From positions 558,001-622,000 of the forward strand of contig SRSI01000052.1 of the NCBI GenBank assembly GCA_005656395.1: a stretch of 64,000 nt of DNA. The letters run 5' to 3'. The stretch comes from Strongyloides papillosus. Lineage: Eukaryota; Nematoda; Chromadorea; Rhabditida; Strongyloididae. Of the stretch, positions 1 to 13,186 are shown one piece after another; position 1 is the stretch's first letter, and the number at the start of each line of letters is the position of its first letter. The position numbers were made by a program, and so were the translations under genes. The notes under the pieces were generated by a model. That model was not told where the DNA came from and ran no database searches. It saw nothing but the letters and a program-made list of their open reading frames with translations.

Positions 1-3000
1 GATAAATTTCTTATAAATGTTGATATTATCTTAGTGCAATTGATTGTGTTATATTCTTATTTATCATATAATTGTATTTTTGAATAAAACTTTTAAAATT
101 GGAATTTCATATTTTGATGTGTAGGAGAATTAAATTTTTGTCTTTTATTTTTGATATAAGATTTCTTTAACGAAGAGAATTTTTCCATTTTTTTCCAATT
201 ATACATTTGATGGTAGAGTAAAAATTCCCAAGTTTAGTATTTCAATTATATTATCAATTGATATCTATTTACTCTTTGACTCATTTTTAGACAAAATCTA
301 CTTCAAACTTTTCGTTTTATTTTAAGTTTGTGTTTTTAACTATACAATTGTCTTATCTTATTATCTTCCATTTTTAGAAATAAAAAGCATATCTGAAAAG
401 ATATGAAGGAAAAATGAATATTTAGAGATATATGACTCAAGACTGTAGATATATATTCTTACTTAATATTTATTGTCATGTTTGCTTCTTCCTAACTAAC
501 CATTACAAATTCTTTTTATAAAATATTAAAATATATTTTATTAGGAAAAGTTAAGGGTACTTGATAGAGAAATAACAAATATTATGTATATTTTATTATT
601 ATTTTACTAACACGTTTTAATCTTGAAAATGATAAGATGCAAGAATGATTTAGATTTTATATAATGAATAAATTTTGTTTTTTCGGAAGTAATGGAAATT
701 GAAAATACAAATGAAAAATAATTTTCCCATAGTTTTTTTTAGAAAGTATAGATTTTGGATAATAAATGTAAATACATTATTTAATAATAATTTTCATTTT
801 ATTTTTTTTAATTAGGAAATAAATTCATAACTTTCGGTGAAGTACGAACATTTTATCATATAATTACACATAAATTAAATTAATTGTAATTTTGTAGTAA
901 AAATTTTAATAATAATATTTATTAATATAGTAGAAAATCTCTGTTATTATGAATAAATATACCATAGTTATACTTTGTTATACTAAAAAATATTAACTTC
1001 TCTCTTCCTAATATTTTTAATAGTAAAATTAGTCGACGTATATTTATCATTTCATATGAACCAATTATTATACTTTCAACTAATTTAAACCAAATATTTA
1101 AAGTTGATATATTTTTAATATGAAAAATAAGTTTGAAATAAGGAAATTATAAAAATATTTTATTCTTAATGATGAATTTTGACACCTACTTATTATATTA
1201 ATAATTTTTGTTCTATATTTATTATATGTATCATATAAAAAGAAAACGATTGAATCTAAGGTTGTAGTAAAATGATTTTATCATTTTAGCTTCAAACTTA
1301 TGAACTAGGCTGTCCTAGGTGTCCTGTGCTATTGTCAATCATATCTACGATTATTTCTAAATATCTACATACCTTTATGCCTATCAATAACAATGGTTTA
1401 TTATCACCTTAACATTTCTCCCACTAAAACGTATTCTGATACTATGAGTTTCCCTTGCTTTATCATTAATCTTGTTAAAATGAAGTATTATTTCTTTGTC
1501 ATATCAAATTTCATTTTCATGGTTTTTTATAGTAACTATTTTTTTACAGTATCATTTCTAATTATTATTTAATCGTATGTTTAAATTTATAGTATATACT
1601 TAATTTTTTTAAAACCACTGCCATTATTTAATTTCATTACACAATATATTACAATTAAAATCATATTTCAATTTAATTTTTATCTAATTATATATTTAAC
1701 TTCTTCTACCTCCAATATAATATTCTACCAATTACATATATTTTTATTCGATAACCACAGTTATAAGAATATTTGTCCTATTATCATTTCATCATTACCC
1801 TAATCATTTCTCTCTTCCTAAAGTTATTTTTACTTATCATTACTATGTAACACAAATGTACACATATTTAATTTTCACTACTTATTACCCCTAGGTTACA
1901 AAATAATTGCCTGTTCAATAGTTGTTATTTGATTATTATCAGATTATATTCATTGTATACAACATTTTTTTTCAAAATAAAAATGTACTTATTGTATTAC
2001 CAATCTTATATTATGAAAATTTGTTTATTTTTTCATTTTATTTGAAAATATAATAGCTTGGTAAAATAATTAGATATTATAAAATTAAGGGAAAAAAATA
2101 TTTTGTGTTCTAGCAAATATATATTTAAAAAATAGTTATTTTTTTCTCAATTCTCATATCACTTTTTTTATCATATCATACTTTTTATATTCTTATTCCT
2201 ATATCAATTATAGAAATATGTATTTATATTTATGTTCCATCATTGAAAACATCATATAATAACTATGCATTTCATATTCCTAATTACAATAATTTTTATT
2301 TCATGAAAGTACAGTTTTACTTCGACATGCTAATTAATAAAATTTTATATGGAGTATTTTAAAATATGAGAGCAAGTTTTTCTAAATTTTCTTCCATCTT
2401 TACTTTTTGGTTTTATATTTATAAATTTTAACATTAATATTACCGAAAATTAATGCTTCCTCTTAAAATGCCAAGGCATGCTTATATATTAAAACATTTT
2501 TACTTTTTATCTTTATAAAACTTACGAAAAATTTTTTTCCTTTTACTTTCTTAAAGTATTTAAAATTAATAAAAATTTTCTTTTACATTATTTCAGTTTT
2601 TTTCTATAATTTATTTAGTTTTCTGTTTTTTATTATATATATTACTAAATTTAAATATTAGGAGTATAATCTTATTATACTGCAACAATTTTTCCTAAAA
2701 TTTTATATAACTATTTTTCCATTGTCTTGTAATACAAAACAAAAAAGTTTTCTTTTTCAACAATCAAGGTATCAAATATAGTACGAACAAATCTAATGAA
2801 ATTACAAATTTAGAAGTTTTAACGGAAAGATATTTGAAACAAACTTTTTGTAGTTTTAAAAGAAAAAAACTTCCCTTTTTTTATCAAATCAATATAAAAA
2901 CTACCTTAATAGGGAAAAGTTCTATTAAAAGTGTACAAATTTATATTCTTATCTTGTTTTGAATGAGACAGTGTACCTGCTGGCAATTTGATAAAGGTAA

Positions 3001-3162
3001 GCCTTTTTATCAGTCTTGATATTCGTTACTTTTAAAATATGTTTTCATTATTAAAAATTATAATTTATTATGTATTTTACATATATAGGTAATTTTAAAG
3101 ATATTTTTCTATGAAATCTTTTGTTATATTTATTATTTTATAAAACTTTTATCATATTTTTA
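1..3162. other. AT-rich flank upstream of dyc-1-like gene
   Basis: No coding region is supported here. A GTAAGC donor at 2997 follows a less AT-rich stretch (about 2965-2996) that has an in-frame stop and no usable start, so it is probably a 5' untranslated exon of the downstream gene. The matching acceptor would be the TTTTTAG just before 3164. Confidence 0.5.
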
Positions 3163-3188
3163 GAAGACAACAAAGTTATTTATAGGAG

Positions 3189-6100
3189 ATGCCCAAACCA
3201 AAAAAACGAGGGCCCTATAATATTATAACTGATGACTTGTATGATTGTAGGATTCCTTTACACAATGAGCTTGCCTACCAACATGGTATTCACTTTGAAG
3301 CTAAGGTTTGATTTTAATCTTTTATTAAATAAAACATTTTTTTAGTATATCGGAAGCATGGAAATTACGAGGCCGGGTACAAGAATAGAAATAGTTGCTG
3401 CAATGAGGAGGGTACGGTATGAATTTAAAGCTAGAGGTATTAGAAAAAGACCTGTTGATATAACAGTATCAGTTGATGGAGTTAAAGTTGTCCTTCAAAG
3501 AAAAAAAAAGCAACAAAAAGATTCATCATGGGATGAATCAAAATTACTAGTAATGTTTCATCCTATTTATAGGTAAGTTATTTGTGACTATCAAAAAAAA
3601 TCTAATATCAAATATTTTTGAATTTTAGAATATTTTATGTTTCACATGATTCCCAAGATTTACAAATATTTTCATATATAGCAAGAGATGGGGCTTCAAA
3701 CACTTTCAAATGTAATGTGTTTAAATGTGAAAAAAAGGTAGGTTAAATTGATTATTTGTTGTTAAATAAAATAAACATCATCTTACATATTCTTTACAAC
3801 ATCAATAATATTGTGTCATAAAAATGGAAAGATTTTAAATAACTTTATTAACTATATTCAATAGCATATATATTTCTTTAAAATATAGCAACTTTTTCAT
3901 TTTTAAATTATTTTTATAAAAAACGATGATTTATTTGATGTTAACTAAATTAATACCAAATTTTATTTCCTTTCGGATTAAGTGAAGTATCAATGAAAAA
4001 TTAACTCCATATGTCATCATTAATATGTTATCAAAATTAAAAATTATTTTTACCCGCTACCTAATTCTTTTTTCTCCCTGTTTTTTTCTTTTATTCCCAT
4101 TATTATTATTATTATTTTTAAAATATTAACTTTTAGTCACATATATTATATATATATATTTTCTTTCATTTTTAAATTTATAAGTATATTTTAAAAACAG
4201 TCTTACTACAACAGGGCTTAATTATTTTATCTTATAATAAAGCCAAAAAATTTGTTCTCATAGTATCTAGGTGTTAATTATAAATAAATGTATTAATAAA
4301 TTTTTCTACTCTTTTGTTAGGAAGTAGATAAATCATTGATAATGATTGAATAAGAATAACAATAAGTAACAATTCAAATTGATATTATTATACAATTAGC
4401 ATATATATACATATTCTTGATTAAAAAATTATATATATAATATTTTCATACCACAATTTTTCATTTTAGCCTTCCAGTCTTTTGAAGAGTTAATCAACTA
4501 TTATTCTTTATTGATATAACAATCATCTTGTCATTATCAGCAATAAATTTACTCAAAACGTTTCTTTTATCTTCATCTAACACATCAGCCAGTGGTAAGA
4601 AACGTTTTTAAAATAGAAACACTAAATGACTCCCTTTTCCTTGAGTTACATTATTATATCCTTTAAATAATACCCCTTTTCTCTTCAATCCCTCTTTCTC
4701 CTCTCTCCACGACATCATCATAAATTTAAAGAGATAGGCGATATATTTTTTTAGAGTCAGCTTATTACCTTCTTTCTTATGTCTCCACATTTTCTCTAAT
4801 GAAGTCAATTTTTCTTTTTTCAAAATAAAACTTTCTACCCTTATCCCAGTAATTATTTTCTTATTATTACATCTCTATAATTCTTATCATCATCCCAACT
4901 TTTCTTTTTCTTTACATAAACACTCTACAATTTCGAAATATTTATTTATAATTATACAAATTATATTACATTTTAAATGCTTGTGGGGTTTTAGAGAATT
5001 TTTAACCTGTGGTTTTTGTTGTCACTCAAAAAAAAGAATAATATATCTTTAATATTTCTGTCATTTGTGATTATCAAAAAAAAATTTTTTTTTCACTTTT
5101 AATCACTACCACAACTCACACATATAATATTTTGACTCATTATTCTAATTAATATCTGGTTTATGGTTTTACAAAAATTACTATATTTCTACAATATTTC
5201 ATCGTACTATATATTTGACCTGGTATCCTTTGGTGGAGAATATGATTAGGATTCAGGACGAAGACGATGAAAATGAAACGATGTCACAGGAACATCGATT
5301 TTACTATTTGAGATTAATGGCTAAAGCAGGAAATAAAAACGAACCAATTAAAATGAAGTTTGTTCGCTGGTCTAGTCCAAAATCACACTATATGAGTGTT
5401 GATGACGATGTAAATCTAGAGGTCTCTTTTAATATCTTATTCATACATAAAAAAATTAAATTTACAATATTAAAATAAAATTAATATTAAATATTAAATA
5501 ATTATAGAAACATTTAAAAGTAAACAAAACTATTACAAATATAAAAAAATCAAATTTATAGATATAATTATTTTTTTAACAATTAATTGAATATTTTTAC
5601 TGACATTTCAGAGTCAAGCAATGCGTGTAGTTCGAACAATTGGGCAAGCATTTGAAGTTTGTCATAAGATCTCACAAGAACAAATAGCCAATACACCTGG
5701 AGGAATAGAAAAACATCAAATGGATGATGGAGAATCTTCAAGCAGTGTATTTCAACAACAAGGAAGAAATACTTCTGCCAGAAATTCAGTCGTCGGTTTG
5801 CAGCTGTTAAATGCTGATAATGATAATGATGATGATGATGATAATAATAATCAGCAACAACAAATAAAACAGGATGACAAATTATCAACTGTAAGAGAAG
5901 TTTCATCATCACCTGAACCTAATATAATACATGATAATCGAAGGCCAAGCATTTATTTACCTCGAAAAATTTCAAATGATCTCTCCTCCTCTGCTCAGCC
6001 TCCTGATATATCGAAGGTTCATCAAAGCTCATCAGCTAACACAACTACAAACACAACATCTAATATATTACAAAAATCTTCTGTTGCTGCATTTAATACT

Positions 6101-9100
6101 ACTACTACTAATAATAATATTAATACATTTATCCCTACACAAATGAATCCTGTAGCATTAGGAAGTAATAATTTAAGTCAACCAAATATTCCTAATACAA
6201 TTCCTAGTGTAAATAACGTCTTTCCTATTAGTGGTACATTATCTCATTCTAATACTTGGAATGTTGGAAATTTTCCTATTGGAACTTTTCCATCACTTCA
6301 ATCACTTGATCCAAATTTTAATGCACCATTATTGTCAAACAATCCATATCCAACAATATATAATTCAACTTCTGTGCCGTATGGCTTAGCATCACCACTT
6401 ATAATATCTCCATCTGGAACGACTGGTAATCAAAATAATAATGCTGTTGGTAAAGATAATGAAATGTTACCAGAAAATATTAAAGGAACAATTGATCAGC
6501 AACAAGTAATTCTAGATTCAACAATGGCAAATGCAGCATCAGCTATACAATTAACACGATCTCTTGAACAGTACAATCAACAGTTAATACGTGCTCAATT
6601 AGATCAAGCACAACAATCAGCACAAGTAGCTGGATGCCAAGTTCAATTGTTACGTGATCAACTAACAAGTGAAACAACTGCTAGAATTGAAGCACAGGTA
6701 AATAATTCATTTTCTTTTTGATATATAAAATATAATAACACTTCACTTAAAAATATTTGTTTTGATTGATGATTATATTATCATTTTTTTTAGTCACGAA
6801 CACACCAATTATTAAATACAAATAGAGAATTATTGGATCAAGTGTCGTCGTTGGTGCAAAGGCTCCAAAATCTTGAATCAAGGCTTTCAACAGAAATACA
6901 TTCAGCTTGTCAATCAACAGGAAATATACCTTCAAGCCAGAACGTTCCAATGACAAGGGCACAATTTCCTCCTATTAAAGTTGGGCCACAATACATGGCT
7001 AAAAGTGAAGTTTTTTATCCTAATATTGCAAGAGATGTTACTTCTGCACAGCCAACACTTTATCAACCATATCAAATGACAACATTAGCTGATTTAAGAT
7101 CTGGATCATTACCACCAATCAATAAACAAATGCAAGATGATAATGGAAAAGAAAAAATAAAAATAAGAAAAGGCAGAGAGGCTGATGGAGCTAAAACAGA
7201 ACCTGAATCAGCTGCTGATGATACGAGTGATTATTCTGTTTCTGAAATATATGACAGACCTAGTGAAAAAATGTCTACTGTTCAATCACAACCACCCCCA
7301 CCACCACCAACAACAAGTATGCTACCGTCAATGCAACATCAAAATTATTCATTAAATAATGATAATAATCTTCCTAATGCTTCGTCAATAAAAACTAATA
7401 AAAAAGGTACGGATTCCATTATAAACAGATATAGTCAAGATTCAGGAGGAACTATTAATAACTATATCCAATCATCATTTGGTGATGATAATGGAAATAT
7501 ATCAACGCCTACAATATCCAGAAAAGATTCAGTAGTAGTTGATTTACCGAATTTTAAAAAGAAGGACAAATATAAATTTCAAGATAAAGAATTTTATAGA
7601 ATGTCATTTAACAAAATGCTTCAAGGCATTAAACCAAAACAAACAAAATACGAAAAACAAATACCAGAATTAAATGAAACAGATATTTTAGACTCACAAG
7701 TAAATATGAATCAAGAAGAAGATCTTCCAAAAACTGAAAAAAAGAAACATATCAATAGTAGTGGTTCAAATATGATGAAGGAGTTTTTAACAGGAAATCC
7801 AATTCAGGGAAATACCTTTTCATCTTCTATAAAGGGATTAGGTATAGACAAAAGTAAGTTAGCTACTGATGGTACACGTCTTAGTAGTTGTGATTAATGA
7901 TTTATGTCAAAGAGAATGTATAAAAAATGAATGAAGGAATGTTTAAAAATTTTTAATATGAATTGAATTTGAAATTAATTTTTATCTTTCTTAGAATTTA
8001 TACTCTAAATGTAAATATGATATTATTTAAAAAAAAACAACTCGTAATCTACCAATATTTTAAATGCAAACTTTTTAGAAATATACATAAAGAATAAATA
8101 TTTCTTTTAAATGAAAAAAATGTTAAAATTTAAAATAATATGCACGTATATATTTTTTTAATCATTTTCAGTGGTAATGAAAAATATCATTTTTTTAAAT
8201 AAGAATTTTACTTATTTAAATAAAACCCAAACAATGACTAATATTTTAAAAAGATTATATTGATAAGTTATATATATTTAAGACATATCGATTTTTAATT
8301 ATTTTTTACGATATGCTTGTATGATTTTTAACATAATTTTTTAAAAATAATAAATGCTTGGGAATTAGATTAATATCATAAGTATACATCTAACAAGAAA
8401 TTCAACAACTTTTAACCATTATTTTGTATGTTATTTTAATTTCTTTCAAATATTTTTCTTGTTGTGTTTTAACAAACTAAACATTTTGTCAAAAATAATT
8501 TAATGAAAAACAGTAAATATAATTTTTTTTAGATTTTGATAGGTTTAAAAATGATAACACTAATTCTTCTCCAGCATCTGCATCACTTTTCACAGCGATG
8601 TATCCGCCAACTAAAAAACATGTTAATAATCCTACTACTCAAAATAGAGAAAATAAACCAAAGGTATTTATAGCGTAATTAAAATGCAAGAAAAATTCCT
8701 AAAAGTTAATTCTTCTATGATAAAATAATACGGTTATTCTATTTTAGGCACGTTTCGATAATAAAGTCCAAATGAAAATGAATAGAGCAAAATCAATTGA
8801 TATTGATCATTTAGGAATTGGAAAGATATTTGAAAATTTTAAAACTGCAAGTCCCAAGAATGATGTGAAAAAAAGAATATTATCACCTGAAAGAGTTGTA
8901 CTTTTTCAAGATAATCAATTAGATGATGTAGAAAAAAGAGGGAGAAAAAAAAGCGTACCAACTCAAGCATCAACTACTGGTAATATCTTTGATGTTGAAT
9001 TTAAAAAACCTCAAACAATAACTTCATTTAATGTTTCTCCTCTTATTACTAATTTTCAAAAATCTGAAACACCAAAATCATCTACCTCAACAATTGATTC

Positions 9101-9134
9101 AGAGAGGATAATTACTTTTTTAAATAAAAAATAA
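3189..9134 (+). CDS. dyc-1: CAPON/NOS1AP-type PTB adaptor protein (DYC-1-like)
   Basis: Scaffold adaptor. In C. elegans, DYC-1 is linked to the dystrophin complex and sits at muscle dense bodies, where it binds the LIM protein ZYX-1. Exons: 3189-3305, 3346-3572, 3629-3737, 5612-6697, 6794-7853, 8533-8663, 8748-9134; all junctions keep frame, giving about 1038 aa. Residues about 20-175 form the PTB domain, nearly identical to vertebrate CAPON ([58 protein letters not shown]). Next come Asn/Gln/Ser-rich sequence with Asp and Gln runs, a predicted coiled coil (about 465-545), a polyproline run and a basic/acidic tail. Reading past the donor at 7854 gives a shorter isoform (about 880 aa) stopping at 7897. 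It is about twice the length of human NOS1AP. Family assignment is very secure; dyc-1 orthology is inferred. Confidence 0.93.
4098..4117. repeat. (ATT)n microsatellite in dyc-1-like intron 3
   Basis: About six tandem ATT units, followed by an AT-repeat tract near 4141-4160. Simple-sequence repeats of ordinary type for this composition. Confidence 0.8.
5242..5421 (+). CDS. Candidate alternative first exon of the dyc-1-like gene
   Basis: Inside the 1.9 kb third intron there is an open stretch with distinctly coding composition (acidic [14 protein letters not shown] start, then mixed residues including [17 protein letters not shown]). It ends at a possible GAG|GTCTCT donor (5421/5422). Splicing this donor to the exon at 5612 keeps phase 0 and joins 60 new residues to [19 protein letters not shown], replacing most of the PTB domain. 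No convincing acceptor lies upstream, which fits a first exon with its own promoter. The donor is only moderate. This is an inference from reading frame and composition. Confidence 0.45.
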
Positions 9135-11580
9135 TGATTAAATGATAATATATAATTACCAAATATTAATATATATAGATGTAAATTTATATATAAATTA
9201 ATTAATTATTACATTGTTCAAACTTTAATTTTGTTTACTTTTTCCCAATATCATTCTATTTACGGATACAAATAATATTAATATTATTGTTAAACTTTTG
9301 TCAAAATTCTAACATACAAATATTGTTAATAATATAAAAATAAAGAATTTTTTATAGAATTTTTTTATTTATGATAACAAATAATAATCCAAAATATCCT
9401 TTTTTTTACTTAAAATTAATGTTATAACATTAAATAAATTTTCATTTAATTTCCTTTTATCTTCCTTTAAGATATGATTTCAGCTATTCTAAAAAATAAT
9501 AAATTACCAAATAGTTATTTAAGAAAGTACAATTTACTTAAAATTATGTTACTGATTCTACAGGAAAATTTAACTATAAATTAAATTCTTTGAAATGTGT
9601 AGACAGGATATAAGACAAATAAAAAACATCGTTTATTAATGTGTGAAACTTGTAAATTAATTATTACTTATTATTAACGAAACTTTAATTATTTTGTAAA
9701 AATATTTCAAAAGTTTTTAATAATTAATGGCTTGCCAGCCATTATGGCATATTATTCATCCACATTATTAAAATTTTTTATACTATAAATAGAAATTTAA
9801 AAAAAAAATTTTTTTTAAAGATTGTTATTTAAGAAATTAACTTTTACGGAGTTAGACATATTAATTATATTTTTAATACTAAAAAATACAATTTTTAGGA
9901 ATGATTTTTTAAAGGTATTAATTATCTCTTCAAAATTACCATTTATTGTAGTTTTTTTAAAAAATTTCATAATTCTTTAAAGCCATTTGTTTGTTTTTCT
10001 TTATCATCAAATATTAATATGGCTTAATTGTGCAAAAAAAAATTACTTAAAGGATAAAACTACTATTTTTTATTTAAGATAGTTGAAATAATAATCAAAA
10101 TTCTTGTTCATTATTTTAAAAGTATTTTAAATTTTTTTTGAAATTTCTAGTAACCATATCAATTCTCATTCTGAAATTTTGGCAATCTGAAATTTCATAT
10201 TAACAATTAGAATTTGATACTTTTCTGTCTTTTATATTTCACCCACTTTCAGTAGAAGGAGTTAAAGAATATCAAAAAAGACATTAAAATATGATATCAC
10301 ATATTTTACTAAGAAATTTCTTAATTTTTGATAAAATTATAGTTTAATAATTTATAATTCTTTTTACAATATGCTAATTATTTATTTTACAAAATTTTTA
10401 AATTTTTAACAACATAAAGTATATTTTGTTTCCTTACCATCATTTTCTTTCTAGAGATAGGCTATATAGTTATATAACAAAATACAAAAATATTATACTT
10501 CTGACAATATTTGGAAATTGAATTGACTGTTGTTTTCAAAATTTGAAAACATTTAAAAAAGTACAAGTTGATAATCTTAGTTTATACTGTCTTTTAGAAC
10601 TAATTGTTAGAATAAAAGAAATATAATAGTATTGATAAAATCATATAAGCATGTATAAAGATAAAAATCTTTAAAGAAAACCACCTACACAAAAAATATA
10701 GAAATCAGAAAACATATTATCTACTACTTTAAATTATTTCAAAAAATAGAGCACTTTAAGGTCAATAAATATAAGAACACATATCAACATAATTCGCTGT
10801 TTGTTTATATTCATTTTCAATATTATCTTAAGTTATTTTTTTATTTTTTATTTTTATTTTTTAATATCGAGTACTTTCTTTTTAATATAAAAAATTATCA
10901 TAATACATTTTTAGAAATATTTTCAAATACCATTTTTTAAAAGATAAACCATTCTAAATTCAAACAGATAATGAAGTCGTAAATTTTATTTTAAACAATT
11001 ATTTTCTTTAAAAATTTCCTTTTTTAATTCCAATATGTTACATAGAAATTTCTCCGCCCATCTTGATTTTCTTCTAAACTATAAAAATTCATACATCACC
11101 CATTCTTTATTTTTACAAGTAAAATTAAATTTTTTTTAAATATGTTCAAAAAATTTGTCAATTACAAAAGTTATTATTTATATCATACTACAATAATTAA
11201 AACATAAAGGATAAATTTTTTTAACCAAAAATTAATTAATTACTAGTATTTATCTGTACCATATACTTATTCTTTTATCTTATTTTATTAATATTTTTAT
11301 TACTTTTAGTAATATATAAAATAATACTGCAACAATTTTTTTCTCAAATATCACTTCTTTTTGAAATGTAGTCGCATTTTTAAGAAATACAGCTAATTTT
11401 AGTGACAATCCACTCATAACTTAAGGAATATGTTTGTAATATAATGATAATATAAAACCTCTCTGTATAATTAGATGAAGTTATTTGGTTATACTATCAT
11501 AAAAATATAACAAAATGTTATAAATAAAAATTTTAAAATATTTCATATTTCAGTTTTTACAATAAATTTTCTACAAAAAT
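9135..11580. other. AT-rich intergenic region
   Basis: I see no coding region or RNA gene. Poly(A)-signal-like AATAAA words after 9135 suit the dyc-1-like 3' end. The last few hundred bases presumably hold the promoter of the neuropeptide gene. Confidence 0.4.
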
Positions 11581-11952
11581 ATGGCATATTCAAGCATTCT
11601 AATTAAAGTAACCTTCTTGATTATTGGATTCATTTTATTAATTTCCGCGGAGTGTAAGTTTAATATTATTGTAAAAAAATTATGATAATAAAAAACAATA
11701 TTTAATAATTCCAATTTTTCTAGCCATCAAAAATGTTCCGGAATCAGAACAATTCAATACTAATGAAGGAACAGAATTATTCAATCCTCATTTTTATCAA
11801 TTTAAAAAATTCCAATATCCAATTGATAATGAAATATTTTCCTATTATCAGCAAATGAACAAATACCTATTAGAGATAGAAAGTGGGCATCACAGTTAAG
11901 ATATGGTAAACGTTCCAGTTGGGCAAGTCAACTTCGTTATGGAAAAAAATAA
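11581..11952 (+). CDS. RYamide-like neuropeptide precursor (two WASQLRYamide copies)
   Basis: Likely a secreted neuropeptide precursor. Exon 1 (11581-11653) encodes a signal peptide (MAYSSILIKVTFLIIGFILL...) and ends at an excellent GTAAGT donor with one base of a codon. Joining it to the acceptor TTTTCCTATTATCAG|C (exon 2, 11852-11952) gives a 57-aa protein whose tail contains RDRK, WASQLRYG, KR, SSWASQLRYG, KK, stop. Both copies have a dibasic processing site after an amidation glycine, predicting WASQLRYamide and SSWASQLRYamide. A second acceptor (TTTTTCTAG, exon from 11724) gives instead a Tyr/Phe-rich secreted protein ending in GHHS that reads through the peptide region out of frame. The repeated peptide strongly supports the short splice form. 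C-terminal RYamide recalls luqin/RYamide peptides, but I cannot assign a named nlp or flp gene. Confidence 0.72.
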
Positions 11953-13186
11953 AAATATTTTATAAACATTTATCATCTCTCATAACAAACTTATACAAAA
12001 TATTAAATTACTTAGCATTAAGTAACCTGAATACTTATTATATATACATGATAAAATAACCATTTCAATACCTATATATCGTCCTTACACAGTCATTAAA
12101 AGACAATAAGCCAAATTTTTCTGAAGCTTAACTGTTTATGTTTCTACGATAATATAAATACTCTTAATGATTTTTTAAAACGATATTGTCTTTTTTTTTG
12201 ATACTTTTATATTCTTATATTGGAAAATACAAATACATTTTTTTTGGAGAGTAACCGAGTTTGTTATTATTAAATTTTACGTCTAATTTTTTTATAATGT
12301 TTACCACTATTATAATAAAATTTAGTGAGAAAATTGTTATATAATTAATTTTAATAACTATTTTTAATTATTTTGTACTCGATAAAATAATCTCTCTATA
12401 AAAATATTCATGTCGTTATATCATAAAATTGAATAAATATATATAAATACAAAAATTCACACTAAAATTATATTTTTTCTAAAAAATAAATTTATGCTCT
12501 ATATATTTAAATAACAGACAAAAATGTTATGATTAATTGATGAAAAGCTTTGCAATTATTAAAAAATATTTATTTCTCTTCAGTTTTTAAATCATAAAAG
12601 GGAGTATTAAATAATAATTTAAAATGATTTTAATACTCTATAGAGAAAATGCAAATTACTGGTAGAAAAAAATAAAATTAAATACTAACTTTTTTAAAAT
12701 CTTCAAAAATATAAAGAAAAACAAATTAATTTCATATATATAAGTTTATTTTTTTCAATTTTCTTACTAAAGATTACTTTATATTATTTCTTCAAAATTG
12801 ACTATCAAAATGGTTTCTTAATTTTGCTTAAAATAGTTTAATTTATTTTATGGTATATATAAAAAAATACATTTTAGACCATATTTATTCAAAAATGTTT
12901 TGAATTTTATAAAAAAAAAGTTTCCCACGTTATATTATTCAACAATATTTTAGTATTTTTAAAAAAAGCTTGATATTCCTATGCACATAAAATTATTAAA
13001 AAATGAAAAACCTGGGATATATAACTTCGTCTAACCAAATAAATTCCCATAGATTAACAACGTTTAAAATAAAATTCGTAAAATGATAAACTTCATTTAT
13101 CCACTATCAAAATATCTTATTCTAAAATTTCTTATTCTTCAAATAAACATTTATTATAAAAATAGTAAGCATAGCAAAAATATATT
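11953..13186. other. AT-rich intergenic region
   Basis: Between the 3' ends of the neuropeptide gene (+) and the TDP2 gene (-). Nothing recognisable beyond A/T-rich 3' flank. Confidence 0.4.

Noticed and set aside
213..236. Resemblance to the nematode SL1 spliced leader (CCCAAGTTT)
   Set aside because: Only a 9-10 base core matches, and no donor follows at the right place.
5583..5912. His/Tyr-rich antisense ORF
   Set aside because: Shadow of the Asp/Asn-rich low-complexity part of the dyc-1-like exon.
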